DNA from: Nitrospira sp.
GTDB lineage: Bacteria; Nitrospirota; Nitrospiria; Nitrospirales; Nitrospiraceae
Length of the DNA stretch: 64,000 nt
Assembly (NCBI GenBank): GCA_030123605.1
Contig: CP126123.1
Coordinates: 1,592,001 to 1,656,000, forward strand
Direction of reading: 5' to 3'
Shown here: positions 1 to 9,522 of the stretch, piece by piece
Layout: each line of letters begins with the position of its first letter
How positions within the stretch are numbered: position 1 is the first letter of the stretch
Translations under genes and position numbers: made by a program
The notes under the pieces: model-generated
Database searches by the model: none
What the model saw: the letters and a program-made list of their open reading frames with translations, nothing else
What the model was told of the DNA's origin: nothing

Positions 1-762
1 CAGAATCAGCAGATCTTCCGGACAGAGTCCCATGACTGTTTTGACTGGCAGATGAACCGGCTTCAACCGACTCCAAAACACGCTTCGATCGAGACGGAAC
101 CCAAAGTGGCGACGGGTCATGATCCACTGGAGATCCACGGCGACAATGCCGTTCCTTTTTTGGAAAAAGTGATAGGGTTCCTCCGACTCTTGGTCACCTT
201 CCATATCAGAGCTGGTAAGCTGATACCCTAGCGACCACAGGACCTGCCTGGCCTGGGGAATCGATCCTTGATCGACGATCAAATCCACGTCGGCGCATTC
301 ACGCAAACCGAGATCGCCATAGGCGGTCTGGGCAAGCGTGACGCCTTTGAAGGGAATGGCATGGACTCCCTTCGCCGCCAACGCATCGAGCACCGCCACG
401 AGTTCCTTGGCCAGCAATGTGTTCAGTAGTGCGTTCGCCTGAATGTGCCGGCGAAAGGCCTCGTGAACGGCTGAGGGTATCGCCGCAGGACAAATCGCAA
501 CCAGATTGCGATACACCAACGGCGCCACTCCGTGGTCCTTTGAGAGACGCCAGACCAATTCCCAATCGGCAATCTCATCAGCCAGGTCCGTCACTTCCAC
601 TCGAACAAACTCATTGATCGTCGTCCGTGCACAGAGCACGAGCAGCCGTCCCTCACGATGCATCTGAGAGAGTCCGGACGACGGAGCCATCCTTTTAGGC
701 AAGGGAACCATTGTTTGAGAACGCTTCCAACGTGCGGCCCGCGACATCAATTGTTGCCCCAT
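1..762 (-). CDS. NTP_transf_5-like nucleotidyltransferase, C-terminus beyond window edge
   Basis: The gene starts at an ATG at 762, two bases past the end of the kinase gene, and reads open to base 1, so about 254 residues are visible. Residues near 135 read IPFKG, followed by a YGD-x-x-LR stretch and a DVDLIV motif near 157 with the paired aspartates expected to bind metal; PEDLLIL lies at the edge. This pattern matches the uncharacterised nucleotidyltransferase family that accompanies HPr-kinase-like enzymes in lasso-type peptide clusters, where some members are reported to add nucleotide or phosphate groups to the peptide. The tight coupling with the kinase and precursor suggests a tailoring role; the substrate is inferred. 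Confidence 0.8.
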   Translation of the reverse strand, partial: MGQQLMSRAARWKRSQTMVPLPKRMAPSSGLSQMHREGRLLVLCARTTINEFVRVEVTDLADEIADWELVWRLSKDHGVAPLVYRNLVAICPAAIPSAVHEAFRRHIQANALLNTLLAKELVAVLDALAAKGVHAIPFKGVTLAQTAYGDLGLRECADVDLIVDQGSIPQARQVLWSLGYQLTSSDMEGDQESEEPYHFFQKRNGIVAVDLQWIMTRRHFGFRLDRSVFWSRLKPVHLPVKTVMGLCPEDLLIL

Positions 763-763
763 G

Positions 764-1804
764 TCAGTTCTCCATCCTTGCTTGGCACCGTTCCAAGAGC
801 GGCCCCACCAACCGCGGCAAATCCAGCACATCACGGCCGAAGTAGAGCCGATAACAATCCGCCTGCTCAACCAACCGCACAAGCGCTTGAAACTCCCGGC
901 GCGCCACCTCGGCGTCATACACCAACAGGGAATGCGGAAGGATCATCGCCAACGCCTGCTTCTTCGACAGGGATTCAAGGCAACTGTGGGGGGCGTCAAC
1001 CACCTGAGGAAACAGGATGACTGCAGCTTCACAGGGTTTTCCCAACGGAGCCGGATACAGTTCCTCTGCGTGAAAATAGCGCTTAGGACCTCCTGTGCGA
1101 AGAATGGACGGCGGCGCGTCACGCAATTCGGGAAAGAACGATACGGTGTGATCAGTCACATTGATCTTGAGCGGATAGGGCAGAATCTCCACACGAGATC
1201 CGTTCAATCGAAAAAACGGATGGTCGTCGGAGAGGTAGCGGTACCCCGACCTGAGGAGGGACAAGAACGACGTGGTCTTCCCCCGTCCACTGAACCCAGG
1301 AATCAGTACCCCTCGTCCGTGTTGTTCGAGTGCTGTCGCATGAAACGTATAGAGCCCTCGCCGCTTCAACAGTTCGGTCATGGCGAAATGCACAAAACTC
1401 ACGCGGATGTCCGATGTCATTTCTTCAGGCCGCACCAGGTAACCGTGAACGGACTGCGTAGCCCCATCGACGACCACGACCCCCTCCCCGTGGAAGTCGG
1501 CAATCAGCAACCCGCGGTCAGCATAGATATCGCAGAGCCAGGTCACCTGCCGGTCGACTCCGTCCACAAGTCCGGAGCCCTCGTACAATCGTATGGCGGA
1601 CGCGGAGGGCTGCACCGGCACAACCTCGCGCCGGTGGACCGCATCGAATTGCATCGTCATCGGCCGGCCATCATGACTCTTGCACTCAAAGTGGTGGAGT
1701 AATGCCGCGACGGAAGCGGCCAATGGGGTGGAATTGGTGACGAATTTCATCTCGATGCCGTGGACTGAGAAGCGACACTCGTTCACCGCAATCGTCAGCG
1801 ACAT
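764..1804 (-). CDS. HPr kinase-like peptide-tailoring kinase
   Basis: The 346-residue protein has a Walker A motif GFSGRGKTT near residues 170-178, a histidine just before it (TFHAT) and a downstream LSDDHPFF acidic motif, the layout of the HPr kinase/phosphorylase C-terminal domain. I chose the ATG at 1804 because an AGGGAG ribosome-binding site lies six bases upstream; ATGs at 1825 and 1846 are in frame but less well placed. Related kinases in lasso-peptide clusters phosphorylate the precursor. Here the gene sits directly downstream of the 38-residue precursor and upstream of a nucleotidyltransferase, so a role in modifying that peptide is likely but inferred. A true HPr kinase is less likely because no phosphotransferase gene is nearby. 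Confidence 0.75.
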   Translation of the reverse strand: MSLTIAVNECRFSVHGIEMKFVTNSTPLAASVAALLHHFECKSHDGRPMTMQFDAVHRREVVPVQPSASAIRLYEGSGLVDGVDRQVTWLCDIYADRGLLIADFHGEGVVVVDGATQSVHGYLVRPEEMTSDIRVSFVHFAMTELLKRRGLYTFHATALEQHGRGVLIPGFSGRGKTTSFLSLLRSGYRYLSDDHPFFRLNGSRVEILPYPLKINVTDHTVSFFPELRDAPPSILRTGGPKRYFHAEELYPAPLGKPCEAAVILFPQVVDAPHSCLESLSKKQALAMILPHSLLVYDAEVARREFQALVRLVEQADCYRLYFGRDVLDLPRLVGPLLERCQARMEN

Positions 1805-1915
1805 CACGTTCTCCCTTGCAGTCATGCAGTCGATTGTATCGACCATGCCTATGACCCGGAAGCCGGTCGGTATTCGTCACCGACCGGCTCACGGCCCTCA
1901 CTGAAAACGGTTACC

Positions 1916-2032
1916 CTACTTAGGCTCACACCATCTTCCACAGCGGGAGAGAGCGATCGCCGTCACGTCGCGGAGTAATTCATGCTTCACGAGTTCCGGC
2001 TTCGCATACTGCTCTTTTTTCTGCTGATCCAT
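1916..2032 (-). CDS. RiPP precursor peptide, 38 aa, lasso-type leader
   Basis: This small ORF has a near-perfect Shine-Dalgarno (AAGGAGGTGA) seven bases before the ATG at 2032. Its leader carries Tyr9, Pro12, Leu14 and Thr24, the exact spacing of the Y-x2-P-x-L ... T pattern bound by PqqD-like recognition proteins and cut by B2 proteases two residues after the Thr. Cleavage there would give the core IALSRCGRWCEPK. That core has two Cys flanking GRW and only one acidic residue, Glu11, which is too far from the N-terminus for a normal 7-9 residue lasso ring. The conserved Gly four residues after the Leu is Glu here. I infer a ribosomally made modified peptide of unknown final structure. Confidence 0.72.
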   Translation of the reverse strand: MDQQKKEQYAKPELVKHELLRDVTAIALSRCGRWCEPK

Positions 2033-2038
2033 TCCGAC

Positions 2039-2356
2039 TCACCTCCTTTCAGTTTGAAGTAACCCTTCCTGTTCCAACTGCGCCACCAAGTCGAGAAGAT
2101 CGTCCTGCGCTTGCCGAACGGATACGTCGAACCTCTCGCACACCGCTGAGAGGATCCGATCCAATGGACGGTCCCCTCCGCAAAGATTCCAAATCGCTGA
2201 CCCGGCGGCATTCAACGTGTAATAGCGGCCGGTGACGAGGTTGAGTAAGACACTTTCACCGTCTACCAGGCAACTATGGACGCCTTCGTTCTGCTTGGGA
2301 AACACCTCGGACAAAGAATCAACACGCACGTTCCACTGTCGGGTTGTGACCGCCAT
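2039..2356 (-). CDS. PqqD-like RiPP recognition element protein (lasso B1-type)
   Basis: The 105-residue protein has the PqqD fold signature: LLNLVTGRYYTLN followed by a helical AAGSAIWNL stretch and a C-terminal DLVAQLEQEGLL helix. The ATG at 2356 is preceded by GAGGAGG with five bases of spacing, which decides the start over the longer ORF from 2479. Proteins of this family bind the leader of a RiPP precursor and deliver it to the protease or other enzymes. The stop lies seven bases before the precursor start, so the two are almost certainly co-translated. Confidence 0.85.
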   Translation of the reverse strand: MAVTTRQWNVRVDSLSEVFPKQNEGVHSCLVDGESVLLNLVTGRYYTLNAAGSAIWNLCGGDRPLDRILSAVCERFDVSVRQAQDDLLDLVAQLEQEGLLQTERR

Positions 2357-2710
2357 GGGAACCTCCTCAATCAGATGATGAGAAACAGACGGATCGTCAT
2401 CACACAGGCTTGTACTCCGACACGATATCGGCTGGATACGTTTGAACACCGGAAGATCGATATCCTTGATCGTCACCATGTAGAGGCGAACATATCGTCA
2501 TCGCGTCTGTTTCGCTATTCCCAGTGAGGCTGGACGACACCTCCATTTGGGGGAGTTTCGACCTCTGCCTGCGTACTCACACACGGAAACGGCAGTGGAA
2601 AGAGAGGGTGAAGGGATAGACACCGGCAAGCGTCAAGGCCGAGCCGCCAGGAATCCGCGGCGGGAATCGACCGAACGATCGGGAATGACCGGGAAAAGGT
2701 GAAACTGGAC
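2357..2710. other. gene-free gap inside the RiPP cluster
   Basis: The 354 bases between the recognition-protein gene and the B2 protease gene contain no ORF with a credible ribosome-binding site on either strand and no clear hairpin or promoter. An in-frame extension of the PqqD-like ORF to 2479 exists but lacks a ribosome-binding site. A promoter for the PqqD-precursor-kinase set may lie here. Confidence 0.4.
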
Positions 2711-3154
2711 TTACGGGAAATCGGACGGCTGGCCGGGATCTGGGAGAGGAGCGGGTGGAAATGCGACCGTCACGGTGAAGAATTGCCAGTACCGAGAAGG
2801 TTCCATGAAATCTCGCCCATCCAACATCAACCAGGCATGGCCCTCAAGCCGTTGGTTGAGCTTCATCACCCCGCAGCGGAATTGAACCGCGAGACCACAT
2901 CGACGGGCAAATCGATAAAGTGTCAGGGCACGCGGAAAACAGTTTCCCTTCGGATTGTACGGAAACAGCGCAAGCCAACGATCGACATAGTAAACGACGT
3001 CTTCCATTGTCTCCTGAACCGGCTCCCCTGCGACCGGATTACAGGTCAACCACCTCAGCAACTGCGGAAGACTCATCACCTGCAACGCGAAACGGATTAA
3101 AAACACTGCCATGCCGGTGCCGATGATCAACCGATATCTCCTGATCAGGGCCAT
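2711..3154 (-). CDS. lasso-type B2 leader protease (transglutaminase-like)
   Basis: The C-terminal half carries the cysteine-protease layout of lasso B2 proteins: Cys72 in GNCFPRAL, His106 in EGHAWL and Asp112 in LDGRDF. The N-terminal 45 residues are hydrophobic and may be a membrane-associated segment. The ATG at 3154 gives 147 residues, the usual B2 size; an in-frame extension would run into purF, so an upstream GTG/TTG start cannot be excluded. The enzyme should cut the leader off the precursor encoded downstream. The gene begins 80 bases after purF on the same strand, so it could be read from the purine operon. Confidence 0.82.
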   Translation of the reverse strand: MALIRRYRLIIGTGMAVFLIRFALQVMSLPQLLRWLTCNPVAGEPVQETMEDVVYYVDRWLALFPYNPKGNCFPRALTLYRFARRCGLAVQFRCGVMKLNQRLEGHAWLMLDGRDFMEPSRYWQFFTVTVAFPPAPLPDPGQPSDFP

Positions 3155-3234
3155 GTCGGCCAGTGTAGCAAGGCGCACAGAGAAGTCTACACGATCCAAC
3201 CTTCTCCACAGACATCGGAAGCAGTCAGGAAGAT

Positions 3235-4665
3235 TCAGCGTGAGGATTCGAACAGGCCCAATTGGAGTTCTTCCGCGCGGGTAAAGGAGATGGGGTACTG
3301 CTCGGTGAAGCAGGCATTGCAATACTGCCCCGGGCTGCCGGGAGAAGCTTTCAACATCCCTTCCAGGCTCAAGTAAGCCAGGCTATCGGCGGTGATGTAT
3401 TTGCGGATTTCTTCCGTGGTATGGCTGGAGGCGATCAACTCTTTCTTGGTCGGCGTATCGATCCCGTAAAAGCAAGGCGACTGAATCGGAGGAGAACTGA
3501 TCCGCATGTGCACTTCCTTGGCTCCTGCATGGCGCAACATCTTGACGATCTTTCGACTCGTCGTCCCCCGAACCAACGAGTCGTCCACGACGACGACGCG
3601 TTTGCCCTCGAGGACTTCTGGAACGGCGTTGAGCTTCACCTTCACGCCGAAGTGGCGAATCGATTGTTCCGGTTCGATGAACGTGCGCCCGACGTAGTGG
3701 TTCCGAATGAGTCCGGTTTCGAAGGGAACCCCTGATCCTTCGGCATAACCCAAGGCCGCCGGCACCCCGGAATCCGGCACCGGGATGACGATATCCGCCG
3801 GCACCCAAGATTCTTGAGCCAGTTGACGTCCGAACGCTTTCCGGATGGCATACACGGCGCTGCCTCCGAAAATGCGACTGTCCGGGCGAGCGAAATAGAC
3901 GTACTCGAAGACACACATGGCCGGTTTGGTCGGTGCGAACGGCTTATAGCTCCTGACGCCCTCGTGATCCAGCACGACCAACTCACCCGGCTCGATCTCC
4001 CGCACATATTCGGCGTCCAACAAATCGAATGCGCAACTCTCGGACGCCACGATCCAGGCATCGCGAAAACGTCCCAAACAAAGCGGGCGGAATCCATGCG
4101 GATCGCGCGCCGCGACAATGCCTTGGTCGGTCATCAGCACCACCGAAAACGCACCACGGACCTGGCTCAGCGAATCGATCACGCGGTCGAGCAGCGTATC
4201 GGCCCGCGAATGGGCGATGAGGTGGATGATGACTTCGGTATCGGAAGTCGATTGGAAAATGGCACCGTAAGCTTCCAGCTCGCTGCGAAGCATCGTCGCA
4301 TTGATGAGGTTGCCGTTGTGCGCCACGGCCAGGTTGCCGAAAGCGAAGTTGACGCTCAGGGGTTGCACATTCTTGAGCCCTGCGCCTCCCGCCGTCGAGT
4401 AGCGATTGTGGCCGATGGCCATCGTTCCAGGGAGCCGCGCCAAGGCTTGTTGGGAAAAGATATCGGCGACGAGGCCCTGGCCTTTTTCGATGTAAAAGTG
4501 TTCGCCGTCGTTCGAGACAATTCCTGAGGCTTCCTGTCCACGATGTTGCAGCGCGTAGAGGCCGAGATAGGCGAGGTTGGCCGCTTCCTTATGGCCGTAG
4601 ATGCCGAAGACGGCGCACTCGTCGTGAAATTTGTCGGGAGAAATCAGCGGCAATTCTTTGGTCAT
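3235..4665 (-). CDS. purF: amidophosphoribosyltransferase
   Basis: PurF makes phosphoribosylamine from PRPP and glutamine, the committed step of purine synthesis. A 16-residue propeptide precedes the catalytic Cys17 in [10 protein letters not shown], and the PRPP loop [14 protein letters not shown] is present. Four further cysteines (MCVFEY, PCFYGID and the QYCNAC pair) match the iron-sulfur cluster ligands of Bacillus-type PurF, so this is the Fe-S, propeptide-processed class. The length of 476 residues is normal. The gene starts 12 bases after purL stops, at the tail of the purine operon. Confidence 0.97.
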   Translation of the reverse strand: MTKELPLISPDKFHDECAVFGIYGHKEAANLAYLGLYALQHRGQEASGIVSNDGEHFYIEKGQGLVADIFSQQALARLPGTMAIGHNRYSTAGGAGLKNVQPLSVNFAFGNLAVAHNGNLINATMLRSELEAYGAIFQSTSDTEVIIHLIAHSRADTLLDRVIDSLSQVRGAFSVVLMTDQGIVAARDPHGFRPLCLGRFRDAWIVASESCAFDLLDAEYVREIEPGELVVLDHEGVRSYKPFAPTKPAMCVFEYVYFARPDSRIFGGSAVYAIRKAFGRQLAQESWVPADIVIPVPDSGVPAALGYAEGSGVPFETGLIRNHYVGRTFIEPEQSIRHFGVKVKLNAVPEVLEGKRVVVVDDSLVRGTTSRKIVKMLRHAGAKEVHMRISSPPIQSPCFYGIDTPTKKELIASSHTTEEIRKYITADSLAYLSLEGMLKASPGSPGQYCNACFTEQYPISFTRAEELQLGLFESSR

Positions 4666-4677
4666 GACGTGTCTGTC

Positions 4678-6930
4678 TTAGTCCTGACCCAGCGCCCGGG
4701 GGATCGCCGTTGCCCATCGATCATACAATGTCGTCACTTCGAGATCGACGGAACAACCGGCGGTACGTTGATCGCCTTCCACCTGAATCACCAATCGATC
4801 TCCTCCGACGGTCCCGATCCGCGCGGCATGCACACCGACATCCCAGGCCTGGTTGAGCACCCGTTCAACCTGTTCGGATCGTACCGAGAGCAGGATTCGT
4901 GACTGGCTTTCCCCAAAAAGCAACGCATCTCGCCGAAGGCCATCGACCGGTAATGTTACCACAGCTCCCAGTCGTTCGTCCGGACCGGAGATACAACATT
5001 CCGTCAAGGCGACGGCCAATCCTCCATCGGAACAGTCATGGGCCGACAGCACCAACCCTTCCCGAACGAAGCGGACCGTACAGGCCTGCACCGCCTTCTC
5101 AACCTCAAGGTTCAACAATGGCGGCGAACCCTGCTCCCGATGGTGCAATACCTTGAGATATTCCGTCCCCCCGAGATCTTCGCGCGTCTTGCCCAGGAGG
5201 ATGATCGCATCACCGCTCTGCTTGAACCACTGCGTGACCGCACGATCGGCCGGTTCGATCAAACCAACCATCCCGATCATCGGCGTGGGATAAATCGACA
5301 GGTCATTCGTCTCATTGTACAGACTCACATTGCCGCTCACGATAGGTACGTTCAGGGCCTCACAAGCGTCCTTCAGTCCTTCGACGGCAAGGATGAACTG
5401 CCACATAACCTCAGGGCGCTGCGGATTCCCGAAGTTCAAACAGTCGGTGACGCCGATCGGCTCCGCCCCCGAGCAGGCAAGGTTGCGCGCACATTCGACA
5501 ATGGCAATCTTCGCACCTTCATAAGGGTTCAGCAGACAATAGCGTGCGTTGCAATCGACCGACAGCGCCAAGGCCTTGTTCGTTCCCTTGATGCGCAACA
5601 CCGCGGCATCCGACCCCGGCCGCACCATTGTGTTCGTACGCACCATGTGGTCGTACTGTTCATAGACCCAACGTTTGCTGGCAATGGTCGGTGAATCCAA
5701 GAGCGCAAGCAGCGCCGCATTCGCATCCTTCACATCAGGCAAGGCGTCGTAATTCAGCGCCTGCAACATCTCCTGATAGGCAGGCGGCGAACTGGGTCTG
5801 TCATAACGTGGGCCCTCGTCGGCGAGCGCCTTGGCGGGAACCTCGGCGACCACTTGGCCATTGTCTTTGAGAACAACCTTTCCCGTCTCGGTCACCCGAC
5901 CGATCACCGCCACATCTAGATCCCACTTCTGACAAATCTTGATGACCTCATCTTCCCTGCCAGCCTTGGCCACCATCAACATGCGCTCCTGCGATTCGGA
6001 GAGCATGATCTCGTAGGGTGTCATGCCCGGCTCGCGGCGCGGTACATGGGCCAACTCCAGTTCCACACCGGTCCCTTCGCGTGACGCCATCTCACAGGCG
6101 GAACTCGTCAACCCCGCCGCCCCCATGTCTTGAATGCCGACCAATAGATCACCGGACATCAGTTCCAAACAGGCTTCCAGCAGCAGCTTTTCCGTGAAGG
6201 GATCGCCGACCTGCACAGTAGGCCGTTTCTGCATCGCTCCCTCATCGAACGAATCCGAGGCCATCGTCGCGCCGTGAATCCCGTCCCGCCCGGTCTTCGA
6301 GCCGACATAGATCACCGGATTGCCGACACCGGCCGCCTTACCGAGAAAAATCTTGTCCTTCCGGGCAATCCCCAAGCAGAAGACATTCACCAGGGGATTC
6401 AGCGCATAGATGTCGTTGAAGACGATCTCTCCTCCAACCGTCGGCACCCCCATGCAATTCCCATAACCGGCGATGCCGGACACGACGCCTTTGAGAAGAT
6501 GGCGGGTGTTCGCATTGTCCAACCCCCCGAATCGCAGCGAGTTCAACAGCGCGATCGGCCTTGCGCCCATCGTGAAGATATCGCGTAGAATCCCGCCGAC
6601 TCCCGTCGCCGCGCCTTGATAGGGCTCGATGAACGAGGGATGGTTGTGCGACTCCATCTTAAACACCGCGCAGAGGCCGTCGCCGATATCCACCACTCCG
6701 GCATTCTCCCCCGGCCCCTGTACCACACGCGGTCCCGTCGTCGGCAGCTTCTTGAGATGGATGCGCGAACTCTTGTAGGAGCAATGTTCGCTCCACATGG
6801 CGGAGAACATCCCCAGTTCGGTCCAGTTCGGCTCACGCCCCAGGATCTCCAGGATTTTTTTATACTCCTCCTCGCTCAGTTTATGCTGGTCGAGGACGGC
6901 TTTGGTGATGATTTGTTCACGTGCCTTCAT
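4678..6930 (-). CDS. purL: FGAM synthase large subunit (PurL, small type)
   Basis: With PurQ and PurS this protein converts FGAR to FGAM using ATP and glutamine-derived ammonia. The 750-residue length is that of the multi-subunit form, which lacks a built-in glutaminase, consistent with separate purQ and purS genes at 7.9-9.0 kb. The N-terminus has the [11 protein letters not shown] motif, then KMESHNHPS and later SHNH/ATP-binding repeats such as [10 protein letters not shown]. The operon order purS-purQ-purL-purF is interrupted by about 980 bases of foreign-looking DNA upstream of this gene. Confidence 0.97.
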   Translation of the reverse strand: MKAREQIITKAVLDQHKLSEEEYKKILEILGREPNWTELGMFSAMWSEHCSYKSSRIHLKKLPTTGPRVVQGPGENAGVVDIGDGLCAVFKMESHNHPSFIEPYQGAATGVGGILRDIFTMGARPIALLNSLRFGGLDNANTRHLLKGVVSGIAGYGNCMGVPTVGGEIVFNDIYALNPLVNVFCLGIARKDKIFLGKAAGVGNPVIYVGSKTGRDGIHGATMASDSFDEGAMQKRPTVQVGDPFTEKLLLEACLELMSGDLLVGIQDMGAAGLTSSACEMASREGTGVELELAHVPRREPGMTPYEIMLSESQERMLMVAKAGREDEVIKICQKWDLDVAVIGRVTETGKVVLKDNGQVVAEVPAKALADEGPRYDRPSSPPAYQEMLQALNYDALPDVKDANAALLALLDSPTIASKRWVYEQYDHMVRTNTMVRPGSDAAVLRIKGTNKALALSVDCNARYCLLNPYEGAKIAIVECARNLACSGAEPIGVTDCLNFGNPQRPEVMWQFILAVEGLKDACEALNVPIVSGNVSLYNETNDLSIYPTPMIGMVGLIEPADRAVTQWFKQSGDAIILLGKTREDLGGTEYLKVLHHREQGSPPLLNLEVEKAVQACTVRFVREGLVLSAHDCSDGGLAVALTECCISGPDERLGAVVTLPVDGLRRDALLFGESQSRILLSVRSEQVERVLNQAWDVGVHAARIGTVGGDRLVIQVEGDQRTAGCSVDLEVTTLYDRWATAIPRALGQD

Positions 6931-7067
6931 TAGACAACCACGCCGCTGGTGCGAAAATGTTTAACCAACTCGTATATTCGATCAATATAAATAACAAGGT
7001 TTCCAAGATTGGCTAATAACACCCCACGGTCTAGGTCCGGAACAATTTGTGGGTGGCCAATCTCGTT

Positions 7068-7399
7068 TCACGTGATTCGGCAAAACTGGAACATGGTACC
7101 AATGACCACTGCAATGTCATGAGATAAAACAGGATCGCTTGGCTTACTCTTACAACTCTTAAAGGACGTTACAAACTCGTCGTACTTCTTAGAAATCATT
7201 TTGTTGGTGATCCGCCCCAGAAACTTGGTTTTATTGCTCTCGTCCTGAATCGAGTCACCATAAGCATGGATAAGCAGATTGATAGCACGCTCCGATGCTG
7301 CGCCAATCATAAAAGCGGCTGCTAAGAGTGCATCGTTCTTGATACATTTAATCGCTTGTTCGACAAAGGCTACAATTACTGGGTCACAATCAGGAACTC
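7068..7399 (-). pseudogene. 5'-truncated HEPN/DUF4145-like protein fragment
   Basis: An open frame of about 110 codons follows directly after an in-frame stop and has no usable start before the internal Met of AAAFMIGAASERAINLL. The stretch DPVIVAFVEQAIKCIKND followed by a helical MIGAASERA segment resembles the N-terminal helices of HEPN or DUF4145-like proteins, a resemblance I judge by eye. Base composition is AT-richer than its neighbours. It lies in an insert splitting purQ from purL, so I treat it as the remnant of an acquired gene. Confidence 0.45.
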
Positions 7400-7422
7400 A
7401 GCTTCTAATCGTGTCAGGGAAG

Positions 7423-7686
7423 TTATCGATCTCGAACGGAAGGGCCTGACCTGACCCAATCCTCATCAATCGCCTTCTTCGTTTCCAAGAGAAGGGTCTT
7501 CAGAGGAGAGTCAGGCCCTCCAACGACTATCGCTCCGGTGTTGTATACATTGACTGTTGTTTTTTGGGTTCCGCTCTGAATCCTAAGTTGTATGCCACTC
7601 TGAACATCAACGGACTCGCTGTCGAGTTTTTGCCCATCAAGGAATGAGATTACAGAAGCCAAAACTTTTGAATCTGCACCACTCAT
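7423..7686 (-). CDS. small unknown protein, possible TBP-like fold
   Basis: The 87-residue ORF starts at an ATG at 7686 with AGGAAG six to seven bases upstream. The central part, LRIQSG followed by TTVNVYNTGAIVVGG, looks like the strand pair of the TBP-like N-terminal domain of RNase HIII, but this is a visual resemblance only. It sits just upstream of the truncated HEPN-like frame on the same strand and in the same AT-richer insert, so the two may have arrived together. I do not recognise a function. Confidence 0.5.
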   Translation of the reverse strand: MSGADSKVLASVISFLDGQKLDSESVDVQSGIQLRIQSGTQKTTVNVYNTGAIVVGGPDSPLKTLLLETKKAIDEDWVRSGPSVRDR

Positions 7687-7910
7687 ATCACACTTCCTGC
7701 AAGTGACGACCAGGACCTGCATTGAGCATCACACGGAGGCTCAGGTCATCGCACTTGCCGAACGGATGCGCTCCGCTGAATGGACGGCGAGCACTGTTCG
7801 ACGTTCCGTTCGAGTATTGCTCGGAACGGAACGAGTTGCGCAGCAGAGCAGTCGTGAGGTTTATTGTGACAGAGCCGGAGTGTCGGGTAGGGCAGGTCGT
7901 GGCCGTCACG

Positions 7911-8633
7911 TTATGCCCCCATCATCTTGAGTTGCGGCGCCGAGCCTTTCAGACTGTTCAACATGGACAGAAAAATCAACCGCCCGTCTTCATTGCCTAA
8001 GACCGCTTCCGCGCTCCGCTCCGGATGCGGCATCAGGCCCAACACGTTGCCGGCGGCATTCATGACCCCGGCGATATTATCCAGCGAGCCGTTCGGATTG
8101 GCTTCAGGCGTCACCTTGCCATCGGCGGTGCAGTAGCGAAAAATCACTTGGGCATTGGCCTTGATGCCGGCAAGGGTGACCGGATCGGTATAGTAGTTGC
8201 CGTCGGCATGGGCGATGGGAATCTTCAGCACCTGGCCGGATTCGCAGCGATTCGAGAAACTGGTCGCCGCATTCTCCACCTTTACATAGACATCTTTGCA
8301 GATAAAATTCAGCGAGGTATTCCGCAGCATCACACCGGGCAACAGGCCGGCTTCCAAGAGAATCTGAAAACCGTTGCAAACGCCGATCACCAGCCCGCCT
8401 TTGTGCGCAAACTCCTTCACCGCTCCCATGACCGGGGAGAAGCGCGCGATGGCGCCGGTCCGCAAATAGTCCCCATAGGAAAACCCGCCCGGCAGCACGA
8501 TCGCATCGAGCCCCGTCAGCAGGGTTTCCTTGTGCCAGATCATCTCCACAGACTGCCCCAGCACATCCTTGAAGATATACCGGCAGTCGTGATCGCAATT
8601 GCTACCGGGAAACACCGCCACGCCGATGTTCAT
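7911..8633 (-). CDS. purQ: FGAM synthase glutaminase subunit
   Basis: PurQ releases ammonia from glutamine for PurL. The protein opens with [16 protein letters not shown], contains the class I glutaminase nucleophile motif GVCNGFQIL and the C-terminal LMPHPER with the catalytic His. Starting at the ATG at 8633 gives 240 residues, normal for bacterial PurQ; a start 24 bases upstream is possible. Its normal partner purL is displaced by an insert of about 1 kb, so transcriptional coupling may be weakened. Confidence 0.96.
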   Translation of the reverse strand: MNIGVAVFPGSNCDHDCRYIFKDVLGQSVEMIWHKETLLTGLDAIVLPGGFSYGDYLRTGAIARFSPVMGAVKEFAHKGGLVIGVCNGFQILLEAGLLPGVMLRNTSLNFICKDVYVKVENAATSFSNRCESGQVLKIPIAHADGNYYTDPVTLAGIKANAQVIFRYCTADGKVTPEANPNGSLDNIAGVMNAAGNVLGLMPHPERSAEAVLGNEDGRLIFLSMLNSLKGSAPQLKMMGA

Positions 8634-8697
8634 CTTCGCTTTCCTACCCCCGCTCATCCTGAGTTGCGATGTATATTGACCAGGTGGCGGGGCTTGG

Positions 8698-8766
8698 TTC
8701 TACTGCGCGCATCGAACGAGCACTGTTTCATCGTGCGCGTTCTGCGAGCAAAGAGTCGAGCCCCAC
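8698..8766 (+). repeat. partial copy of an interspersed repeat (copy C)
   Basis: About 45 bases containing CTGCGCGCATCGAACGAGCA and CGTGCGCGTTCTGCGAG match the core of the longer copies at 9303-9437 (same strand) and 25300-25452 (opposite strand). It fills the purS-purQ gap and codes for nothing recognisable. Confidence 0.6.
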
Positions 8767-8781
8767 TACCTGGTCCTGAAC

Positions 8782-9021
8782 CTATTGCAACTCGTACCGA
8801 TAGTCCTCAATGACCGTATTCGCCAGCAGCTTCTCGCACATCGCCTTCACTTGCGACTCGGCCTTCGCCCTGTCCGATTCGTTCACATCCACTTCCATAT
8901 ATTTGCCCACCCGCACATTCGCCGCGTTCTTGAACCCGAGCGAGTCCAGCGCATGCTCGATCGCCTTCCCCTGCGGATCCAGAATACCCTGCTTCAGCGT
9001 CACATGAATCTTGGCCCTCAT
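8782..9021 (-). CDS. purS: FGAM synthase subunit PurS
   Basis: The 79-residue protein reads KIHVTLKQGILDPQGKA at its start and GFKNAANVRVGKYMEV in the middle, both diagnostic of PurS, which bridges PurL and PurQ and helps pass ammonia between them. The ATG at 9021 overlaps the stop of the upstream membrane-protein gene (ATGA), so the two are translationally coupled. The longer reading frame upstream is not part of the protein. Confidence 0.95.
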   Translation of the reverse strand: MRAKIHVTLKQGILDPQGKAIEHALDSLGFKNAANVRVGKYMEVDVNESDRAKAESQVKAMCEKLLANTVIEDYRYELQ

Positions 9022-9245
9022 TGTGCCTTCCCCACTTCCTGCTGCTCCTTGGTTACCCGCTTCACGTATTTGCGAATTTGAAAGATCGCCCAGACCGTCC
9101 CCAACCCTGCCAACGACAAGAGGACAAAGGCCCAACGCCAGGGTGACTCCTTGAGGTGGTACGCCATCAACGCCACCGTGGCGGCCCACACCACAATCGC
9201 CGCCACCAGGCCATAATTCAAAAACAACTGCAGAAACCGGTTCAT
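9018..9245 (-). CDS. small two-helix membrane protein
   Basis: The 75-residue protein has two hydrophobic segments, roughly residues 10-28 and 38-56, and a basic, lysine-rich C-terminal tail. It ends in a four-base overlap with purS, so it is co-translated with it, but nothing in the sequence ties it to purine synthesis. I do not recognise a family. Confidence 0.65.
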   Translation of the reverse strand: MNRFLQLFLNYGLVAAIVVWAATVALMAYHLKESPWRWAFVLLSLAGLGTVWAIFQIRKYVKRVTKEQQEVGKAQ

Positions 9246-9302
9246 CTTTTCCCCGTCCCACCATTAAAAATCCAATGAGATTGACGAGGGGAAATGGAAT
9301 CA

Positions 9303-9437
9303 AAGAGAGTCACCGGACTATCCTTCCCTGCGCGCATCGGACGAGCACCGTTTCACCGTGCGCGTTCTGCGAGGTGCGCGACGCGAGGAATAACGAGCGT
9401 CACGTTTGCGCACGCCGGCGAGGCGGTGAGCCGGCAG
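9303..9437 (+). repeat. interspersed repeat, about 135 bp (copy A)
   Basis: This stretch, in the 277-base gap between purC and the small membrane gene, is about 80% identical by eye to the reverse complement of 25300-25452. Shared landmarks are GAGTCACCGGAC, GACGAGCAC, GCGTTCTGCGAGGT and GACGCCGGCGAG-type blocks. A shorter copy is at 8698-8766. It has no good coding frame and looks like a REP/BIME-like genomic repeat. Confidence 0.65.
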
Positions 9438-9522
9438 TGTCTTCGAAGGACAGTCTGGCGACTCCCTCGTATCCTTCCAAGGTCGCGCGTTGCGCGAACA
9501 AAGAAGGCAGCCCTACCGCCCC

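Noticed and set aside
1916-3154. Calling the first cluster a canonical lasso-peptide cluster
   Set aside because: Leader and processing proteins fit, but no cyclase is visible and the core has no acidic residue at positions 7-9; only the broader RiPP call is supported.
7722-8000. 92-codon plus-strand ORF between the insert and purQ
   Set aside because: It overlaps the purQ 3' end, has no good ribosome-binding site and no recognisable motif.
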